NCBI GenBank assembly: GCA_040389165.1
Contig: JAZKAK010000003.1
Span: 21,173-85,172 of the forward strand
DNA: 64,000 nt
Origin: CAIOTO01 sp040389165
GTDB lineage: Bacteria; Pseudomonadota; Alphaproteobacteria; Paracaedibacterales; CAIOTO01
Direction of reading: 5' to 3'
Shown: piece by piece, positions 35,299 through 44,442 of the stretch
Layout of the letters: every line of letters begins with the position of its first letter
Position numbering within the stretch: the stretch's first letter is position 1
Translations under genes and position numbers: made by a program
Notes under the pieces: model-generated
What the model was told of the DNA's origin: nothing
The model's input: only the letters and a program-made list of their open reading frames with translations
Databases searched by the model: none

Positions 35299-35646
35299 TT
35301 TAAACAGCTCATCCGTAAAGCATTAAGTTAATTAGGTGTACCCATAATGTATGAATACGTCAATTAATTTAATACTGAACGGCGGCTCTCATGCAAAAGG
35401 AGTGAGTCAAAAGGAGTGAGTTACGCAGTGTGCACGTTTTTGAAAGGCTAGATTTCTCCGGGTGTATTTACTAGGACTCTTTTTGTGTATTCACCGTCCA
35501 CAGTCTATCCGCCGTCATCTTCGTGCTCCTACATTGTCATCTTCGGACTCCTACATTGTCATCTTCGGACTCCCCTTTTTGTCATCTTCGGACTTCCACA
35601 TTGTCATCCTAGGACCCCCACATTGTCATCCTCGGACTCCCCTTTT
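35299..35646. repeat. Gap with ~23-bp tandem array of TCGGACT units
   Basis: From about 35523 to 35660 there are six or so imperfect units of the form gtcatcttcggactcctacatt with alternating cctacatt and ccccttttt spacers. They are derived from half of the GATC hairpin repeat next to it. No gene; frames here only read the repeat. Confidence 0.65.
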
Positions 35647-35775
35647 TGTCATCCTCGGACTTGATCCGAGGATCTATAAAGTTTCAAAGGCAAACAGCTG
35701 ATGACTTTACAACTTCACGACAATGCATCTTTGCTTCCACATGTAGAGATCTTCGGATCGAGTCCGAAGATGACA
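35647..35775 (-). repeat. GATC-hairpin composite repeat, full copy (129 bp)
   Basis: Bounded by tgtcatcctcggacttgatc at one end and gatcgagtccgaagatgaca at the other, each a hairpin centred on a tgatcc/gatc core. The middle contains tttgcctttgaaac (inverse) and gactttacaacttcacgac. A second 129-bp copy lies inverted at 40047; partial copies lie at 2088, 4713, 41714 and 54644. Confidence 0.8.
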
Positions 35776-35870
35776 GTTTAACAGTTTGACAGTTTAACAG
35801 TTTAACAGTCCGAGGATGCAATTTGACAGTCCGAGGATGACAATGCAAAAAAGGACGCCCGCTCAATTCG
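35776..35870. other. Short direct-repeat run
   Basis: gtttaacagtttgacagttt-type 10-bp units (35775-35815) are followed by two gtccgaggatgcaa-like units. They lead into the end of the MFS gene. No gene. Confidence 0.5.
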
Positions 35871-37142
35871 TTAAGCGGTATTTCCGCATTCACGCTCACG
35901 TTCCCAAAAATAATTAACACTCCACAGGAATCCAATTGTTATGGGAACAAACAAAAGCCATAGACCATAATGCCCAAAGAAGCTTGTTATATAGACCAAT
36001 CCAAAGGATGTGATGATATACATTATAGATCGCGAGAGTGCATATAAAAAGCTGGTTGCTGTGACTCGTTTTAACACGGGTAAATAGGTAATAAGAATTG
36101 ATCCAGCGGGTATCTCGCCCAAGCTAAAAATTGTGAGCAAAGCTTGAATCATAAAGAGATGCGCAGGGCTGCTTGCGTGGGAAATAAGAAAAGGCAGAAA
36201 TGGCAACAGAACAAGCAAAATTCTTCCACGTATCATCAGTAATTTAAGAGGATATATACGATAACTAAGAAAAGTCAAAACAGCACTTGATGCACACAGA
36301 ACAATAGACAGGTAAAAATTATGATGAATAACATCTGCCGATGAATAGCCAAAATTCGCTTTCAACAGTGGATTAAAATACATAAAAACGATGTAAAAAG
36401 AAAGTGGCCACCCACAAAAGACTAAAAAGAAATTCAAAACTGTCTTTTTATCAATTTTTTCATCGACAAACGTTGTTTTATTTTTTTTATGTTGCTCACG
36501 TTGGGATTTTTTATCCAGAAAATCAGGCGTTTCACGCAACCGTGTTCGCGCAATAGAGCCAACGACCGCAATGCACGCCCCAACCCAAAATGCCATGCGC
36601 CAATTAAAACCAGCCGTTGTCACAAGTGATGCAATACCAAGGGCCGCAAAAGCGCCTACACCAGAGGCAAGGCTAATAAATGCGACAGCTGGATATTGCA
36701 CAGGTGGTTTTGTGATCTCTGTCACATACACCATTGCGCCCATGATTTCCCCCATCGATGATAACCCCTGCACGACACGGCATAACGTTATAATCCACGT
36801 CGCTGTGATCCCGATTTGCGCATATACCGGAAGATTTGCCATAATAACACACGATATTGACATCATCATGGTTGTAACAATAACCGTTGATTTTCGGCCA
36901 ATATGATCGCCTATGTACCCAAAGATGAGCGCCCCGAAAGGCCGCAAAACAAACGAGGAACAAAAGGCGAAAGCACCAAGCAAAGCAGTCGTATGAGGAT
37001 CTGTTTGCGGAAAAAACAACTCATTGAGCAAGACCGCCATATGCACGTAGAGCATTAAATCAAAATATTCAAGGAAGGTGCCAAGTTGCAAAAGGCCGAC
37101 AGCCTCTTTTTGTTGACGATTTAAAGACGACATTATTCCCAT
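35871..37142 (-). CDS. MFS transporter, proline/betaine (ProP)-like
   Basis: A 423-residue, 12-helix permease. The start LGTFLEYFDLMLYVHMAVLL and the loop LIFGYIGDHIGRKSTVI (motif A between helices 2 and 3) are of the metabolite:H+ symporter group. The RTRLRETPDFLDKKSQ loop lies in the middle. ProP-like carriers are abundant in intracellular alphaproteobacteria, where they probably import host compounds. The substrate is unknown. ATG 37133 is an alternative start. Confidence 0.85.
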   Translation of the reverse strand: MGIMSSLNRQQKEAVGLLQLGTFLEYFDLMLYVHMAVLLNELFFPQTDPHTTALLGAFAFCSSFVLRPFGALIFGYIGDHIGRKSTVIVTTMMMSISCVIMANLPVYAQIGITATWIITLCRVVQGLSSMGEIMGAMVYVTEITKPPVQYPAVAFISLASGVGAFAALGIASLVTTAGFNWRMAFWVGACIAVVGSIARTRLRETPDFLDKKSQREQHKKNKTTFVDEKIDKKTVLNFFLVFCGWPLSFYIVFMYFNPLLKANFGYSSADVIHHNFYLSIVLCASSAVLTFLSYRIYPLKLLMIRGRILLVLLPFLPFLISHASSPAHLFMIQALLTIFSLGEIPAGSILITYLPVLKRVTATSFLYALSRSIMYIITSFGLVYITSFFGHYGLWLLFVPITIGFLWSVNYFWERERECGNTA

Positions 37143-37253
37143 TTTTATAAATCACCTAGTTAGAACTATAGCTCCATATGTGGTCTATTTTACGTAAAAT
37201 GCGAGTTGAAAAGAGATAGGAAATCCGTATAGAAACGGCATGCAAGAATCCTG

Positions 37254-37304
37254 TACATTGATCCGAAGATGACAAATGTGCATTGATCCGAGGATGACAA
37301 AGGT
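37254..37304. repeat. Fragments of the GATC hairpin repeat
   Basis: Two tandem half-sites, attgatccgaagatgacaaa and attgatccgaggatgacaaa, lie between the MFS gene and tyrS. Confidence 0.6.
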
Positions 37305-37323
37305 GCAAAACGTGAGCGCTGCG

Positions 37324-38565
37324 TTACCCAATTTCAAGCACAAGATGCTTTTTCTTTCCTGATGAAATCTTAACGCGTCCATCCACATTGAAATCCGTGG
37401 TTTCCAGCATTGCTTTAATATCACTGACAACGTGATTATTTACACGCACAGCACCGCCTTGGATCAAGCGTTTTGCTTCGCCTTTGCTGGCGGTTAGGGT
37501 GTAGCGCACAAATAAATCGTCGATCGCCATTGGCAGGTCAGCCGCCGAGATCGGCTCTGCTGGCAGGGTTGATATATCACCATTTGCCGCTTCAAATAAT
37601 TGCTTCGTCTTTTCATGAATCGCCGATAATTCATGTGATCCGTGCGCAAGTGTTGTGGCTTCATCGGCTAGAATCTTTTTGGCTTCGTTCAATTCAGCAT
37701 CTTTGAGGACTTCGAGCTTTGCAATTTCAGAAAGCGGCAGCTCTGTGAAGATACGCAAGAAACGCCCCACATCAGCATCACTCACGTTGCGCCAATATTG
37801 CCAGAAATCATATGGGCTGAGCATGTCGGCATTTAGCCAGACAGCACCGCCTTCGGTTTTGCCCATTTTAGCGCCGCTTGCCGTTGTCAGCAGAGGCGCC
37901 GTTAAGCCGTAGACTGTTTTGTTGGCCGCACGCCGGCTGAGTTCAACGCCATTAATGATGTTACCCCATTGATCGGATCCCGCCATTTGCAGCGTGCAAT
38001 TCGTTGTTTTGCTGAGATGCAGGAAATCATACGCCTGCATGATCATGTAGTTAAATTCAAGCAAGTTTAGCGGTTGTTCACGTTCGAGCCGGGTTCGCAC
38101 ACTGTCAAGGGTAAGCATGCGATTGACTGAAAAGTGTGGTCCAAAATCACGTAGAAATTCAATGTAATTGAGCTTGGATAGCCAGTCGTTGTTATTTACT
38201 AAGGTGGCTGCCGATGGGCTGAAATCGATATAACGTTCGAATACGGAAGCGAGGCTGCTAATATTTTCATTAACTGTTTCGGTTGTCAACAACGGGCGCT
38301 GGCTGTCTTTACCTGTTGGGTCGCCAATCAAACTGGTCGCGCCCCCCATCAACACAATTGGTTTGTGTCCATGCTTTTGCAGCAAACGAAGCCACATAAT
38401 TGGCATCAAATGTCCCACATGAAGGCTGGGCCCTGTTGGATCAAACCCTGTATACGCCGTAATTGTGCCCGCCGACAGCGCCGCGTCAAGACCGTCAAGA
38501 TCAGTACATTGATGGATAAAACCACGTGCTTTTGATTCGTTTAGAAAATCGGATTTGAATGACAT
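37324..38565 (-). CDS. tyrS: Tyrosyl-tRNA synthetase
   Basis: A 413-residue class I aminoacyl-tRNA synthetase. The HIGH-like motif is SLHVGHLMPIMW (~residue 49). Tyr recognition is in MIMQAYDFLHL and AGSDQWGNIINGVEL. The KMSKS-like motif is KMGKTEGGAVW (~231). The C-terminal S4 domain is AKRLIQGGAVRVNNHVV. Length and domains are normal for the TyrS group. A near-identical TAATACC repeat lies just upstream of its start and may sit in its promoter region. Confidence 0.97.
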   Translation of the reverse strand: MSFKSDFLNESKARGFIHQCTDLDGLDAALSAGTITAYTGFDPTGPSLHVGHLMPIMWLRLLQKHGHKPIVLMGGATSLIGDPTGKDSQRPLLTTETVNENISSLASVFERYIDFSPSAATLVNNNDWLSKLNYIEFLRDFGPHFSVNRMLTLDSVRTRLEREQPLNLLEFNYMIMQAYDFLHLSKTTNCTLQMAGSDQWGNIINGVELSRRAANKTVYGLTAPLLTTASGAKMGKTEGGAVWLNADMLSPYDFWQYWRNVSDADVGRFLRIFTELPLSEIAKLEVLKDAELNEAKKILADEATTLAHGSHELSAIHEKTKQLFEAANGDISTLPAEPISAADLPMAIDDLFVRYTLTASKGEAKRLIQGGAVRVNNHVVSDIKAMLETTDFNVDGRVKISSGKKKHLVLEIG

Positions 38566-38589
38566 GCGTTACGCTTTCGTTTGACTTTG

Positions 38590-38715
38590 TACCATTTTCA
38601 CTAACTTTCAATTAGTGCAGTCCTCTGCAATATCTCTGTTGCTCATGTACAAGTGTACACTGCGCACCTCGAATTTTGATGTCTTACTACTCAAAACTTT
38701 TTGAAAACGGTATTA
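38590..38715 (+). repeat. TAATACC inverted-end repeat, copy 2
   Basis: Differs from the copy at 2278 at two bases. The left end has taccattttc (A for G), the right end the intact GAAAACGGTATTA. It begins 25 bp upstream of the tyrS start codon. The rest of the 38566-38927 gap is AT-rich and probably holds promoters for tyrS and the rightward secreted gene. Confidence 0.85.
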
Positions 38716-38927
38716 TTTATTGCAAGATAGTTAATTTTTATCACAAACGAGCGTTAAATTCAGCAAGATTCGGGCGGCAAGTGATCAATTTTTGTTAACA
38801 AACAGCAACGCAGATAATTTTATCGCTCAGCTTAGTGAAATTGAAAAATCATTTTTAATTAAATTGACAATCTTAATTTAGCAATTATATAGTCAGTCAT
38901 AAATAATTCATTACACGGATAAAACGA

Positions 38928-39383
38928 ATGAAAATTTTACAAAAAAACAGAATAACACCTTTCTTTTTAATGGCAGCGTTGAGCATGCCGTTTGCGACGC
39001 ATTCGTATGGGATGAATAGCAAGGCTGGCGGCGGCGGTGCTGGTGTGGAAGAAGGAACTTCATCATCATCTTCATCTTCATTTTCATTTCACATGCCTTC
39101 TGGATATGTCGTGCCCGCAGGGTCTGACGCGATATACGCAAGTCGCCCTATCGTCGATTTGCTAGAGACGGAAAAAAGCAAAATTCAGGCCAGAATTGCT
39201 GCGTTGGATAAGCCAGTGGTCACAGATAGCCAATCACTTGCCGCAGTGAAGTTAATGGTAACTAAAAAAGAATCAAAGGCCTTACAAGAAGAAATCAACG
39301 AAATTAGTGAACTTAGTCATTTTTTTAGCGTTTCTGAACTGGCTTTGACTACACTTTATTCCCTAAAGGATCTAATTATATAA
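38928..39383 (+). CDS. Secreted protein, N-terminal part of a possibly split gene
   Basis: A 151-residue frame with a signal peptide (MKILQKNRITP..., cut near HSYG, residue ~28), then Gly-rich and Ser-rich linkers (GGGGAG, seven Ser) and a helical remainder. It ends with TAA at 39381, and the same frame reopens two codons later at ATG 39390. The two parts may be one gene of about 324 codons broken by a stop, or two coupled genes. No family recognised. Confidence 0.55.
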   Translation: MKILQKNRITPFFLMAALSMPFATHSYGMNSKAGGGGAGVEEGTSSSSSSSFSFHMPSGYVVPAGSDAIYASRPIVDLLETEKSKIQARIAALDKPVVTDSQSLAAVKLMVTKKESKALQEEINEISELSHFFSVSELALTTLYSLKDLII

Positions 39384-39389
39384 GAGGCA

Positions 39390-39902
39390 ATGTTGACTCC
39401 AGCTGTTGCACAGTATAATCATGGATATATAGCGCCTAAGGCAGATTTTGCCAAAAACACACCTGCTTTAGCGTTCACCGCAGGTATAAAGCCCATAACC
39501 AATGGTAATGTCGTCTTTTTGGATGCACAAAATTTCCACTTGTATTTACCAGACGGCGTGAACCACGAGGCGATTACTGGCCACTTAAGAGGAACGATCG
39601 ATCGCGTTGGTGCACACCAAGTACTGCTGAATCAATGGTTTTTAAATTTACCAGCTATGTGGCAGAAATCCTTTACTGATCTTCGATACGCTAAGTGCGA
39701 ACAGCGGATGTTTTTGGATCTACCATGCACTCCTGCTGTTACAGCCCCAACTGAGTCTACGTGCATTCTTACTCTTGCTGGATTAACAGAAACCGAAGAA
39801 AAGGTGCAAGGGAAAGAAACAATTCACGCTGCGATGGAAAAAATCAAAGCGTTTGTTGATGAAACATTGGAATATTTACGTAAGAATTCTAAGGTTTCTT
39901 AA
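39390..39902 (+). CDS. C-terminal part of the split secreted gene, or separate gene
   Basis: A 170-residue frame in phase with the preceding one. It lacks a signal peptide and has no good ribosome site (the upstream stop region is taagaggca). It contains two or three Cys and a helical C-terminus (KEKTIHAAMEKIKAFVDE-like: KETIHAAMEKIKAFVDETLEY). Read as the downstream half of a decayed or stop-interrupted secreted protein. Confidence 0.5.
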   Translation: MLTPAVAQYNHGYIAPKADFAKNTPALAFTAGIKPITNGNVVFLDAQNFHLYLPDGVNHEAITGHLRGTIDRVGAHQVLLNQWFLNLPAMWQKSFTDLRYAKCEQRMFLDLPCTPAVTAPTESTCILTLAGLTETEEKVQGKETIHAAMEKIKAFVDETLEYLRKNSKVS

Positions 39903-40046
39903 GATCCCTTTTTGTGTATTCACCGGGTCATGACCCGGTGATGGTAATCGTTCTGAAATTATACTGCCAACTCTTTTCTAACCTCTTGTCATTCCCGCCT
40001 CTTCTTTGTCATTCCCGCCTCTTCTTTGTCATTCCCGCCTCTTCTT
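39903..40046. repeat. Tandem cattcccgcctcttctttgt run and CCGGGTC hairpin
   Basis: A hairpin caccgggtcatgacccggtg at 39920-39939 is followed by three exact 20-bp units (cattcccgcctcttctttgt, about 39991-40050). The hairpin could terminate the rightward transcript. Confidence 0.65.
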
Positions 40047-40175
40047 TGTCATCTTCGGACTCGATCCGAAGATCTCTACATGTGGAAGCAAATATGCATT
40101 GTCGTGAAGTTGTAAAGTCATCACCTGTTTGCCTTTGAACCTTTATAGATCCTCGGATCAAGTCCGAGGATGACA
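40047..40175 (+). repeat. GATC-hairpin composite repeat, full copy (129 bp)
   Basis: The same length and order as 35647-35775 but inverted. It starts tgtcatcttcggactcgatc and ends aagtccgaggatgaca, with gtgaagttgtaaagtcat and gtttgcctttgaac in the middle. Tandem gagtccgaggatgacaaa units continue to about 40220. 40255-40310 is a degenerate palindrome (gatggccacgacctttggac ... caccatgacggtag). Confidence 0.8.
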
Positions 40176-40347
40176 ATGTGGGAGTCCGAGGATGACAAAA
40201 AGGGGAGTCCGAGGATGACAAAAAGAGGCCGGAATGATAAGAAGTTGCAGGGATGATAAGAAGTTGCGGGGATGGCCACGACCTTTGGACTCACCATGAC
40301 GGTAGCTAATCTGAAGCCAATAAAAACGAACATAAAAAACAGGCAAC

Positions 40348-41685
40348 ATGAACGAACGTACATATACAGCACTTAAATCTATTTTCTCGTTTGAGACATT
40401 CTTTGTCTTATTTTTGTTTTCTCCCCAATTTAAAAGCGCATATCCTTTTTCCTTAGCGCCAAATCTTTCCCTTTTACTGGCCATCATTCTGCTTGCATGG
40501 TTTGTCATTCTTTATCGAAAATGCCCTGAAATTAACGTATTAACCCTTGAAACATCGGCATTCTTAGTGTTTAGCGGATGGTGTCTCGTGAGTTCATTTT
40601 GGGTTGATCGAACCACGTACTCAATCAGCAAAGCGTTGTGTTTTGGCGTTTACACAGTCCCGGCATTCTTTATGGCTTATTGTATAATTGGTACCAATCA
40701 ACACAGACTAAAACGATTTTTGTATGCCATAGGTATTCTTTCCTTTTGGGTACACTTAGCCTCGTATAAAGATCTTATCCTGTCCCATTGGCACCGAGTG
40801 GATGTGCTGGGGGCTAATTATTTAGTGACGGGTCAGACGCTAGGCTTTGGCTTTATTTGCCTTTGTCTTTTATCTTTTTTCCTATTGAAAGAGTGCGAAA
40901 AGCAAGGGAACGAAGGGCAAGAGTGCGAAAAGCAAGGGAGCGAAGAGGGCGCGATCGCTGAGAAAAAAGCACTGCGGCAACGGTTCGTATTTTGGCTGCT
41001 CATGCTCGTGTGTGGAAGCACTGCGACCATTCAGCTGCATTTAGGGGGCAGGGGGCCTGTACTCGGGTTACTGTTAACGCTTATGTATTTTTATATCTAT
41101 GGAGCGCGGCATGGAAATGCACGGCTTTGTGGCAAGCATTTCTTTACTGTTAGTTTGACGTGTTTCTTAAGTTATTTCTTCGTTAGTTGGCTTTTCGATA
41201 CGCAAACATGTTCTTTTGTGTCACGTGCCAGCAGAATCATTTTCCCCCAGGAAATAGCGCCCAATACATTTGCAATGGATGAATCATTAGGACTACGACT
41301 TGAATATTATGAATCAGCACTCGCGCTCTTTTTAAAGCACCCGCTACTGGGAGTAGGCTTTGGTGGATGGGCACACCTGCATGACACCCTTTATCACTAT
41401 GTACCCGAGCCACACGATTTAAGAGACGTCTTTTGGCGTCATCCACATAATATTGGCCTGGAAGTGCTTGTTGAAACAGGCTTAGTTGGTAGCTTGCTGG
41501 GGATATGGTGCGGGGCGCTTGTTTTCAGGAAGATTGTCTTTAAACGACTTATCCATTCTTTTTTAGACGCAGCGCCCATTCTATTGCTCATCTTTAGTTT
41601 TTTTAATGCGCTAAAATCAGGAGACTTAAATGATAATATCTTGTTTTTTGTGATGGCTGGCATTATTGCTGCAAAGAAAAAATAG
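40348..41685 (+). CDS. O-antigen ligase/polymerase-like membrane protein
   Basis: A 445-residue protein with about 10-12 hydrophobic segments and a large periplasmic loop near residues 270-370. FLKHPLLGVGFGGWAHLHDT and the RHPHNIGLEVLVETGLVGSLLG pattern (WRHPHNIGLEVLVETG, then LVGSLLGIW) are the Wzy_C/WaaL signature, with the conserved His. The family joins O-antigen or other glycans to lipid A-core or polymerises them. A cytosolic loop near residue 185 has two copies of a 10-residue unit (ECEKQGNEGQ / ECEKQGSEEG), a 30-bp DNA repeat. No other glycan genes are nearby. Confidence 0.82.
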   Translation: MNERTYTALKSIFSFETFFVLFLFSPQFKSAYPFSLAPNLSLLLAIILLAWFVILYRKCPEINVLTLETSAFLVFSGWCLVSSFWVDRTTYSISKALCFGVYTVPAFFMAYCIIGTNQHRLKRFLYAIGILSFWVHLASYKDLILSHWHRVDVLGANYLVTGQTLGFGFICLCLLSFFLLKECEKQGNEGQECEKQGSEEGAIAEKKALRQRFVFWLLMLVCGSTATIQLHLGGRGPVLGLLLTLMYFYIYGARHGNARLCGKHFFTVSLTCFLSYFFVSWLFDTQTCSFVSRASRIIFPQEIAPNTFAMDESLGLRLEYYESALALFLKHPLLGVGFGGWAHLHDTLYHYVPEPHDLRDVFWRHPHNIGLEVLVETGLVGSLLGIWCGALVFRKIVFKRLIHSFLDAAPILLLIFSFFNALKSGDLNDNILFFVMAGIIAAKKK

Positions 41686-41713
41686 ATAAACGAAAACCAT
41701 ACCACCGTCACTT

Positions 41714-41822
41714 CGTCATCTTCGGACTCGATCCGAAGATCTCTACACGTGGAAGCGTATGAAATCATCAGCTATTTGCCTTTGAAACTTTATAGATCTT
41801 CGGATCGAGTCCGAAGATGACA
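41714..41822 (+). repeat. GATC-hairpin composite repeat, shortened copy
   Basis: Both terminal hairpins are present (gtcatcttcggactcgatcc ... gatcgagtccgaagatgaca). About 20 bp of the middle is missing relative to the 129-bp copies. It lies between the converging O-antigen ligase and def genes. Confidence 0.75.
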
Positions 41823-41909
41823 CCCAAGGGGACGTAGGAGAGAGTGGGCTTAAAAATGACGAGAGCGATAAAAAAAGAGAGATACTCTCTTAATCCGCGA
41901 AAGAGCCAG

Positions 41910-42422
41910 TTAATCTTCGTACTTTTTCATGCGCTTTACTTTATTGATAAACATTTGACGCTTTAGCGACGACAGATAATCGATGTACAATTTACCATCT
42001 AAATGATCAAGTTCATGCTGGATACATGTCGCCAAATTATCATCTGATTCAATGTGTTGCAGCGTTCCATTCTCATCGAGATAGTGCATCTTAATTGCTT
42101 TTGGGCGTGATACGTCAGCACGTAATTCTGGAACTGAAAGGCAGCCTTCAACACAGGTATTTAGCTCGTTCGATCGCCATGTAATTTCAGGATTCACCAT
42201 TCTTAACAGTGTAGTTCCAGGGGCGCGTTCTGAAATATCAATAACAACAAGCCGCATACTAATGCCTACCTGCGGCGCAGCAAGGCCAACACCGTCTTCG
42301 GCATACATGGTTTCGATCATATCATCAAAAATTATGCGAATAGCATCGTCCACAACGGAAACGGGCTTCGCTTTAATACGAAGCCTTGAATCTGGAACGG
42401 TAAGTACAGTTAGCAAAGTCAT
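41910..42422 (-). CDS. def: Peptide deformylase
   Basis: A 170-residue metalloenzyme removing the N-formyl group from new proteins. All three motifs are intact: GVGLAAPQVG (~residue 42), EGCLSVPE (~90, metal-binding Cys) and QHELDHLDGKLYID (~132, HExxH). A diverged TAATACC repeat begins two bases upstream of the ATG and separates it from ftsZ. Confidence 0.96.
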   Translation of the reverse strand: MTLLTVLTVPDSRLRIKAKPVSVVDDAIRIIFDDMIETMYAEDGVGLAAPQVGISMRLVVIDISERAPGTTLLRMVNPEITWRSNELNTCVEGCLSVPELRADVSRPKAIKMHYLDENGTLQHIESDDNLATCIQHELDHLDGKLYIDYLSSLKRQMFINKVKRMKKYED

Positions 42423-42423
42423 T

Positions 42424-42549
42424 TTATACCATTTTCAATACGTTTTGAGTAGCAAGACATCAAGATTCGAGCAGCGTTCGTTCCCACATGTACATGAGCA
42501 GCAGAGATATTGAAGAGGGCTGCACTAATCGAAACTGAGTGAATTGGTA
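42424..42549 (-). repeat. TAATACC inverted-end repeat, diverged inverted copy
   Basis: ttataccattttcaatacg ... gaaactgagtgaattggta, aligning along its length with the reverse complement of the copy at 2278. It fills the ftsZ-def gap, so the def promoter or leader must be inside or across it. Confidence 0.75.
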
Positions 42550-42553
42550 GTGC

Positions 42554-44104
42554 TTAATTATTTCCACGACGCAAGAATGCAGGAATATCCAGCAAATCAT
42601 TGTTATCATCCTCTGGACGACTATTTGTATTTTTAACAACTTGCTCTGTCACAGGTTGTGGCTGAACACGATTGCGACTAACACCGGTAAAACGTTCAAA
42701 CAAAGAAGGTGAGCGACGCGGTGTTTTTGATTCCATTGCCATTTCTCTTTCGGCATACGGATTTGTTGATCCCGTAAATGGCGCCCCATTAGGTGTATCA
42801 TAATGATTACTACCTTGTGGTGCTGTATGGTCATTATGATTCGTTGTCGCATACGGATTGAGTGATGCCGTTTCAGAGGACGTTTCCTGCACATCATACG
42901 AAGGGGCTGCAGTTTGTGGAACATCGTTCATTCCACTATACGATTCCATCTCATTTTCATCATAAGCATTTGATGATGTTCCACCGGCTTGTCCAGCAAT
43001 TGCTGAATAGGCATGCGGCATACCAGGCATTGCAGGTCCAGTATAGCCACTGTTTGGCGTTGCTGGGCGATTGGTTGAATTTGTTGGCGTGTCATACGTT
43101 GATGAACCTGCTTTCCAACCAGCTGTTCCTGGAACACCAATGCCTGTCGCAACGACAGAAACGCGCATACGGCCATTGAGTTTTTCATCAAAGGTTGAAC
43201 CAAAAATAATGTTTGCTTCAGATTCGACATCTTCACGGATGCGATTGGCAGCTTCGTCAACTTCATACAAGGTCATGTCATAACCACCAGTAATGTTGAT
43301 CAATACGCCTTTAGCGCCTTTCATTGATACATCATCAAGTAATGGATTTGAAATAGCAGCTTCAGCAGCATCAAGCGCACGACGGTCACCTTCGGCTTCG
43401 CCTGTTCCCATCATTGCCTTACCCATTTCAGCCATAACGGCACGGATATCGGCAAAGTCAAGGTTGATCAAACCAGGCATGATCATCAAGTCAGTTACGC
43501 CACGAACACCAGAGTAAAGAACGTCGTCTGCCATTTTAAAGGCATCGGCAAACGTTGTGCGCTCATTCGCAAGGCGGAATAAATTTTGGTTTGGAATAAT
43601 AATCAATGTATCAACATATTGATGAAGCTCTTCGATACCTTTTTCAGCGGAGCGCATACGGTGCGTTCCTTCGAAATGAAACGGTTTTGTCACAACACCA
43701 ACGGTTAGAATGCCACTTTCACGTGCAGCACGCGCAATTACTGGGGCTGCGCCTGTTCCAGTGCCACCACCCATACCACCGGTGATAAAGACCATATTGC
43801 TGCCTTGCATGAGTGCAATTATTTCGTCAAGAGACTCTTCAGCAGCGGAACGACCCACATCTGGCTTTGATCCAGCACCTAAGCCTTGTGTGATATTTAA
43901 ACCAAGTTGCAAGCGATTTTTTGGATCGACAAGGGACTGCTCAATTGCCTGCGCATCGGTGTTCGCAATGATAAATTCCACACCTTCCAGTTTTGCGCGA
44001 ATCATGTTATTTACGGCGTTTCCACCTGCACCACCGACTCCGATAACGGAGATGCGCGGGCGTAAATCTGATGCTGCTGTTGGTTTAGTGCTTATTTTTG
44101 TCAT
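42554..44104 (-). CDS. ftsZ: Cell division protein FtsZ
   Basis: A 516-residue tubulin-like GTPase forming the division ring. The GVGGAGGNAVNNMI start, the GTP-binding GGMGGGTGTGAAPVIA (~residue 107) and the T7 loop region INLDFADIRAVM (~210) are intact. Residues ~330-490 are a long low-complexity linker rich in Asn, Ser, Thr, Pro and Tyr. The C-terminal DLLDIPAFLRRGNN is the conserved peptide that binds FtsA/ZapA-type partners. It stands apart from murC-murB and without ftsQ/ftsA, so the division cluster is scattered here. Confidence 0.97.
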   Translation of the reverse strand: MTKISTKPTAASDLRPRISVIGVGGAGGNAVNNMIRAKLEGVEFIIANTDAQAIEQSLVDPKNRLQLGLNITQGLGAGSKPDVGRSAAEESLDEIIALMQGSNMVFITGGMGGGTGTGAAPVIARAARESGILTVGVVTKPFHFEGTHRMRSAEKGIEELHQYVDTLIIIPNQNLFRLANERTTFADAFKMADDVLYSGVRGVTDLMIMPGLINLDFADIRAVMAEMGKAMMGTGEAEGDRRALDAAEAAISNPLLDDVSMKGAKGVLINITGGYDMTLYEVDEAANRIREDVESEANIIFGSTFDEKLNGRMRVSVVATGIGVPGTAGWKAGSSTYDTPTNSTNRPATPNSGYTGPAMPGMPHAYSAIAGQAGGTSSNAYDENEMESYSGMNDVPQTAAPSYDVQETSSETASLNPYATTNHNDHTAPQGSNHYDTPNGAPFTGSTNPYAEREMAMESKTPRRSPSLFERFTGVSRNRVQPQPVTEQVVKNTNSRPEDDNNDLLDIPAFLRRGNN

Positions 44105-44440
44105 AGCCTTGTGTCCATTCTTTTAAAAACTGAAACTGAAAATGTATTTTTTTATTTTTTATCATGAACCAACGTCATTAATAGAAAGGCTGAATCGATA
44201 AATTCACGACGACCTCATCACCAGCATAGGTTAATGAAATCCTCGAAATGCTCTTTTAATCATATATTGGTACATGTTTGGTATCATTGTAATGTGTAAA
44301 ATGAATTCAACCAACAAAATAATTACTGTTTTTTGATTTTTATATTCATTTAGAATGCAGCGCAGTGCGCACGTTTTTCCCCTGTGTATTGCCTGGACGT
44401 GATCCGGGCATCTAGATCACCGGGTCAAGCCCGGTGAACA
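44105..44440. other. ftsZ upstream region
   Basis: AT-rich; it should contain the ftsZ promoter. At 44389-44440 there is a palindrome pair of the CCGGGTC class (cgtgatccgggcatctagat, then caccgggtcaagcccggtg). No gene. Confidence 0.5.
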
Positions 44441-44442
44441 CA

